A DNA stretch of 9,726 nucleotides from Chlamydiota bacterium (GTDB lineage Bacteria; Chlamydiota; Chlamydiia; Chlamydiales; Waddliaceae), in the NCBI GenBank assembly GCA_011065005.1, contig JAAKFP010000054.1, positions 1-9,726 of the forward strand, given 5' to 3'. The translations under genes and the position numbers were made by a program. Positions 6,855-9,726 of this stretch are shown one piece after another (the stretch's first letter is position 1; each line of letters starts with the position of its first letter). The notes under the pieces are model-generated. The model saw nothing but the letters and a program-made list of their open reading frames with translations, was not told where the DNA came from and made no database searches.

Positions 6855-7654
6855 CGTTTTCAAAATACTCTGGCTGTGGAAATGACTTTATCCTGATCGA
6901 CAATCGAGATAAGATATTCCCTATCGATAACGAAAAACTCATTCAGAAGTGTTGTAACAGGCGTTTTGGTGTGGGAGCGGATGGCATCATTCTACTCGAA
7001 AATTCGAAAAATGCAGATTTCCGGATGCGCGTTTTCAATGCAGATGGCACCGAGGCTGAAATGTGCGGAAATGGCCTCCGTTGCCTAGGACAATACCTCA
7101 AAGAATTGAACATCCCTGGGGATAGCTTCCACATAGAAGTCACCCATAAAATTTATTCCATAAAGGTCGATCCGAGTTATGTCAACGTGTCCCTAATTCC
7201 CCCAACCGAAATAAAATGGAACGTAAAAGTTCCTCTTGAAGAAAAAATCGTTACCTTAGACTTCCTAAACACCGGTGTCCCCCATGCCGTGATCTTCACA
7301 GAGAATCTTGAAAACATTAAACTCGCCTCTCTGGGACCGAAAATCCGTAACCATCCCCTCTTTGCCTCCCGAGGAACAAACGTAAATTTTGCTTCTTTGG
7401 CAGCAGATGGTTCAGTTCATGTGAGAACATATGAAAGAGGCGTAGAACAGGAAACTCTCGCCTGTGGCACCGGAGCCGCGGCAGTAGCCATTGCTGCCGC
7501 GATAAAGTACCAGCTCAAAAGCCCAATTACAGTAAATACTCGTTCTGGTGAGCCATTAGAATTTCACCTTACAATACACAATGGAAAGATATCCGACCTA
7601 ACGATGAAAGGGCCGGCAACATGGATTTTTCGTGGAAGAATTAAATTTAGTTGA
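6746..7654 (+). CDS. dapF: Diaminopimelate epimerase with 5' end remodelled by a hairpin element
   Basis: PLP-independent epimerase converting LL- to meso-diaminopimelate for peptidoglycan and lysine. The core begins FSKYSGCGNDFILID at 6857. The two catalytic cysteines are in ADGTEAEMCGNGLRC (C75 of the reconstructed 270-aa protein) and ETLACGTGAAAVA (C208). The core looks complete. The 5' end is odd: codons before about 6851 are translated hairpin and have no family counterpart. In-frame starts inside the element are TTG 6698, ATG 6719 (GGA five bases upstream), ATG 6746 (TAATG overlap with the displaced start ORF) and GTG 6800. I chose 6746 because of the overlap, but 6719 is nearly as plausible. 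Initiation within so stable a hairpin may be weak, so expression could be reduced. In Chlamydia trachomatis, DapF has been reported also to make D-glutamate. By position it corresponds to CT430. Confidence 0.9.
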   Translation: MNFEGWVFLPFLRNSFSWVKSLFASSSKNFAKSSLTPFSKYSGCGNDFILIDNRDKIFPIDNEKLIQKCCNRRFGVGADGIILLENSKNADFRMRVFNADGTEAEMCGNGLRCLGQYLKELNIPGDSFHIEVTHKIYSIKVDPSYVNVSLIPPTEIKWNVKVPLEEKIVTLDFLNTGVPHAVIFTENLENIKLASLGPKIRNHPLFASRGTNVNFASLAADGSVHVRTYERGVEQETLACGTGAAAVAIAAAIKYQLKSPITVNTRSGEPLEFHLTIHNGKISDLTMKGPATWIFRGRIKFS

Positions 7655-7679
7655 AACCAACCTCTTATTCCTTTAAAAT
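7651..7679 (+). promoter_or_regulatory. Predicted sigma-70-type promoter of the UPF0158 gene
   Basis: TTGAAA (7651-7656), a 17-nt spacer, then TAAAAT (7674-7679), with each box 5 of 6 to consensus. The -35 box contains the dapF stop codon (7652-7654). A start near 7686 would give a leader of about 20 nt containing AAGGAAAG before ATG 7707. This would allow the downstream pair to be expressed independently of the damaged dapF leader. Confidence 0.55.
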
Positions 7680-7706
7680 GTGGATCTATAAAATAAGGAA
7701 AGACAT

Positions 7707-9107
7707 ATGCCTGCAAAGACCAAAAAAACTTACAAAGAAGCTCAAAACCCTTTACTCCTCCGCGCCCATAGACTTATGGAAGCGTTTGCCAAGTCTAATG
7801 ACGAACGGGATTTCTACCTCGACCGCATAGAAGGGTTTATTATCTACGTAGACCTAGACAAGTCCGAGGAGGAGCTCGCCACTTTAGGAAAAGAATTAGA
7901 GGAAAACCCCGATCGCTACTGCATGATTCCGAAGCTAACCTTCTATGAAACCAAGAAAATTATGGAAGGTTTTGTGAATGATAAGGTCTACGACATCGAC
8001 ACGAAAGAAAAACTGATAGATATCATCCAATCCAAAGAAGCTCGCGATAATTTTTTGGAATTCATCTATGACCACCATTCAGAATTAGAAAAATGGCAAC
8101 AGTATTATCAAGAAAGATCACGAATACGTATCATCGAATGGCTCCGCAACCATCATTTTCATTTTGTCTTTGAAGAAGACCTTGACCTGACCACAAGTGT
8201 TGTCGAAAAATTAAAACATCATCTTTTCGATAAAAAAGTCAAAAAGGACGTGGACGTTGCCAGAAAAGCTCTTACAATAAAAGCAAAAACCTACTACTCC
8301 AACGAAGCTCTAAACCCTCGCCCAAAACGGGGACGCCCCCCAAAACAAGCACAAAAAATAGAAATGTCACATCAAATCACTACCGACATCTACAACACAG
8401 TGCCACCAAAAGTTCTTCCATTTCTCTTCACGCCCGAAATTAGCAGCGCCCTAGATGTAACCTTTTCCACCCGTTTTGAAACGGGTGAAGAGCTACTCGC
8501 ACATAGAAAACAGGTACCGGAATCTCCAGAGTTAGAAGAAAGCTTAACAAGTATCAACCAGAAACTGGCAACATTACGACAATTATCCAGCCATTGGGTG
8601 GAAAAAGATGCCAAAAAAGTGCTCCCTTCTGAAGGAATGATACCCAAGACCGAAAAAGCGATACCCCAGTTTGAAAAAGAAGAAGAACTGCTCTTTGACA
8701 AACTTAAAGAGCGGAAACAAACCGTGAAAAAGAAACCTGCAACAGCGGCTAGACCCAAGAAAATGAAACCCATCACAAAAAAAGAAGTTCACAAACTGAC
8801 ATTAGAAGAAGAGAAAGTAAAGAAACAAAAAAAAGCCCCCGTTAAACGTATCATTCCAAAAAAGAAACCGGCGACCAAAGCCGAAGTGAAAAAGACTCCC
8901 ACAAAAGCTAAAGCCAAAACCACAAAAAAGGTCACCAAAAAGCCTGCAAAGCGTCTCATAAGAAAAATCATTCCCAAGAAACCAGTTGCAAAGCCAAAAG
9001 CCAAAATAGCTCCCCAAAAAACCACTACGAAGAAAAAAATACTACTCAAAAGAACACCCATAAAGGCCACTACAAAGGCTAAGACCAAAACAAAAAAGAC
9101 CCGGTAG
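7707..9107 (+). CDS. UPF0158-family protein with AT-hook and lysine-rich histone-H1-like tail
   Basis: 466-aa protein in three parts. Residues about 36-155 resemble the UPF0158 family (DFYLDRIEGFIIYVDL at 35-50, RYCMIP, ERSRIRIIEWLRNHHFHF at 136-153), whose chlamydial member CT429 also follows dapF. Residues 207-213 read KRGRPPK, a canonical AT-hook for minor-groove DNA binding. A middle segment (about 225-340) is acidic to mixed with helical character. From about 338 to 466 the chain is mostly Lys, Ala, Pro, Thr and Arg, with recurring patterns such as RIIPKKKPA (381-389) and RKIIPKKPVAKPKAK (419-433). That composition resembles histone H1 tails and chlamydial HctB-like proteins. The family's usual size is near 160 aa by recollection, so the C-terminal 250-300 residues are an addition. 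It may bind DNA or the nucleoid; the UPF0158 function is unknown. AAGGAAAG supports ATG 7707. Confidence 0.82.
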   Translation: MPAKTKKTYKEAQNPLLLRAHRLMEAFAKSNDERDFYLDRIEGFIIYVDLDKSEEELATLGKELEENPDRYCMIPKLTFYETKKIMEGFVNDKVYDIDTKEKLIDIIQSKEARDNFLEFIYDHHSELEKWQQYYQERSRIRIIEWLRNHHFHFVFEEDLDLTTSVVEKLKHHLFDKKVKKDVDVARKALTIKAKTYYSNEALNPRPKRGRPPKQAQKIEMSHQITTDIYNTVPPKVLPFLFTPEISSALDVTFSTRFETGEELLAHRKQVPESPELEESLTSINQKLATLRQLSSHWVEKDAKKVLPSEGMIPKTEKAIPQFEKEEELLFDKLKERKQTVKKKPATAARPKKMKPITKKEVHKLTLEEEKVKKQKKAPVKRIIPKKKPATKAEVKKTPTKAKAKTTKKVTKKPAKRLIRKIIPKKPVAKPKAKIAPQKTTTKKKILLKRTPIKATTKAKTKTKKTR

Positions 9108-9116
9108 TCACATCCC

Positions 9117-9527
9117 ATGCCTGTCTCAAAGGAAAAATATCTAGAGCTTCGAGAACGCATGGATAAGCTAGGCATCAAGGGAAAAGACCTCCAGGAAAAG
9201 TTTATTTTGGCTTCTGGAAGAGGAGGTCAAAAGGTTCAAAAAACCTGTTCTTGCGTGTATCTCAAACACATCCCAACGGGAATTATTGTCAAATGCCAAA
9301 AGGATCGCTCCCGTGAGATGAACCGCTTTATTGCTCGCCGCCGGCTCTGTGAACGGTTCGAAGAAAAGATTCTAAAAATACAAACGGAAAAGCAAAAGCT
9401 CATCGAAAAAATCCGAAGACAGAAGAAGCGGCGCACCCGCAAGCAAAAAGAGAAAATGCTTGAAGAAAAGCGGCAGCGTTCCGAAAAAAAAACCCTCCGT
9501 AAACCCCCTCGCATTGACGAAGATTAA
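9117..9527 (+). CDS. GGQ release-factor-like ribosome-rescue protein (ArfB/MTRFR-like)
   Basis: 136-aa protein with a single class-I release-factor catalytic domain and no codon-recognition domains. SGRGGQKVQKT (33-43) carries the GGQ (36-38) that triggers peptidyl-tRNA hydrolysis, followed by YLKHIPTGIIVKCQKDRS (48-65) and a long, very basic helical tail (about 75-136). This layout matches stop-codon-independent rescue factors. The HIPTGIIVKC segment resembles mitochondrial MTRFR (C12orf65) more than E. coli ArfB, from memory. It would act on stalled 50S-peptidyl-tRNA or non-stop ribosomes. ATG 9117 follows the UPF0158 stop by nine bases with no clear Shine-Dalgarno, so translation is probably coupled to that gene. 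A run of nine A (9484-9492) near the 3' end is a possible slippage site. Confidence 0.85.
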   Translation: MPVSKEKYLELRERMDKLGIKGKDLQEKFILASGRGGQKVQKTCSCVYLKHIPTGIIVKCQKDRSREMNRFIARRRLCERFEEKILKIQTEKQKLIEKIRRQKKRRTRKQKEKMLEEKRQRSEKKTLRKPPRIDED

Positions 9528-9726
9528 ATTGACAAGAATGTATACTAATAAGTAACTAGGCACAATACCGTTCATTTAAGAAATAAATGACTATTACATT
9601 TCTGCTAAGGAACCGTGCAAAAATAACTTGCACATTTCTGATATCACAGCATCTTCATCTGCTACGTTGCAAATCCTTGAAAACTAAGAAGTTGGCTGCG
9701 GATTTGCGCCTTGCAGCTGAAGCGCT
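9528..9726. other. Non-coding 3' region, no gene supported
   Basis: No complete gene is visible. A small inverted repeat GTGCAA/TTGCAC (9615-9620 and 9628-9633) lacks a T-run and is a weak terminator candidate. A TTGACA (9529-9534) has no partner -10 at the right spacing. ATG 9587 opens a frame that stays open to the window end (46 codons), but it runs through a palindrome and lacks a ribosome site. Confidence 0.5.
9648..9726. repeat. Imperfect palindrome running off the window end (hairpin element 3)
   Basis: GCAAATCC (9669-9676) and GGATTTGC (9700-9707) are exact reverse complements. Outside them CTGC (9659-9662) pairs with GCAG (9713-9716), and AGC-CTTCA on the left (9648-9657) pairs with TGAAG-GCT on the right (9718-9726), with one-base bulges. 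The loop is about 23 nt. The right arm reaches the last base of the window, so the element probably extends beyond it. Confidence 0.55.

Noticed and set aside
6643..6942. 99-aa minus-strand reading frame across the dapF hairpin
   Set aside because: It is antisense to clpP, the element and dapF. The openness follows from the palindrome being open on both strands.
8390..9178. Antisense reading frames of 128 and 129 residues opposite the lysine-rich tail
   Set aside because: AAG/AAA-rich coding gives long Phe/Leu-rich frames on the other strand. There are no ribosome sites and no family resemblance.
9587..9726. ATG 9587 open to the window end as a partial gene
   Set aside because: It is only 46 codons, has no Shine-Dalgarno and runs through an imperfect palindrome, so the open frame is probably chance.
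1..9726. tRNA, rRNA, CRISPR arrays, riboswitches and complete insertion sequences
   Set aside because: No cloverleaf-like tRNA, spaced repeat array, recognisable aptamer or transposase gene was seen on either strand.

Overview
The window most likely comes from a member of the Chlamydiae outside the classical Chlamydiaceae (a Waddlia-, Parachlamydia- or Criblamydia-like lineage). The main evidence is the gene run glyA, clpP, dapF, UPF0158, which follows Chlamydia trachomatis CT432, CT431, CT430 and CT429. Supporting evidence is a GlyA of chlamydial length (499 aa, with an internal insertion) and a homologue of the chlamydial coiled-coil/zinc-ribbon protein CT398 (CdsZ). A fused aspartokinase/homoserine dehydrogenase and a PfkB sugar kinase beside glyA are, from memory, not found in Chlamydiaceae, and they suggest a larger environmental chlamydial genome. 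The genus is not resolved.

Layout. Positions 1-2184 (minus strand) hold most of a ThrA-type bifunctional enzyme, cut by the window edge. A 77-bp near-perfect palindrome (2285-2361) separates it from a zinc-ribbon protein (2378-3145, minus). A divergent intergenic region leads into the plus strand: a PfkB-family kinase (3288-4433) closely followed by glyA (4444-5943), then clpP with a good sigma-70-type promoter (6012-6040), then dapF, whose 5' end is formed by a 160-bp hairpin element (6689-6848). Next come a UPF0158 protein with an AT-hook and a long lysine-rich histone-H1-like tail (7707-9107), with its own promoter overlapping the dapF stop, and a short GGQ release-factor-like ribosome-rescue protein (9117-9527). 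The last 200 bases appear non-coding and include the left part of a third imperfect palindrome that runs off the window.

Function. ThrA and DapF both act in the aspartate-derived amino acid pathway; DapF makes meso-diaminopimelate for peptidoglycan. GlyA makes glycine and one-carbon units, and in Chlamydia GlyA and DapF have also been reported to supply D-alanine and D-glutamate. ClpP is a housekeeping protease. The UPF0158 protein may bind DNA through its tail. The GGQ protein probably frees stalled ribosomes.

Main finding. The dapF start has been remodelled by a hairpin element. Removing the 161 bp between two copies of the direct repeat TTTAACTC restores a clean start (ATG CCT TTA ACT CCG TTT...) 9 nt after the clpP stop. 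In the present sequence that ATG is out of frame, but its 21-codon ORF ends in a TAATG overlap whose ATG lies in the dapF frame. This suggests rescue by termination-reinitiation.
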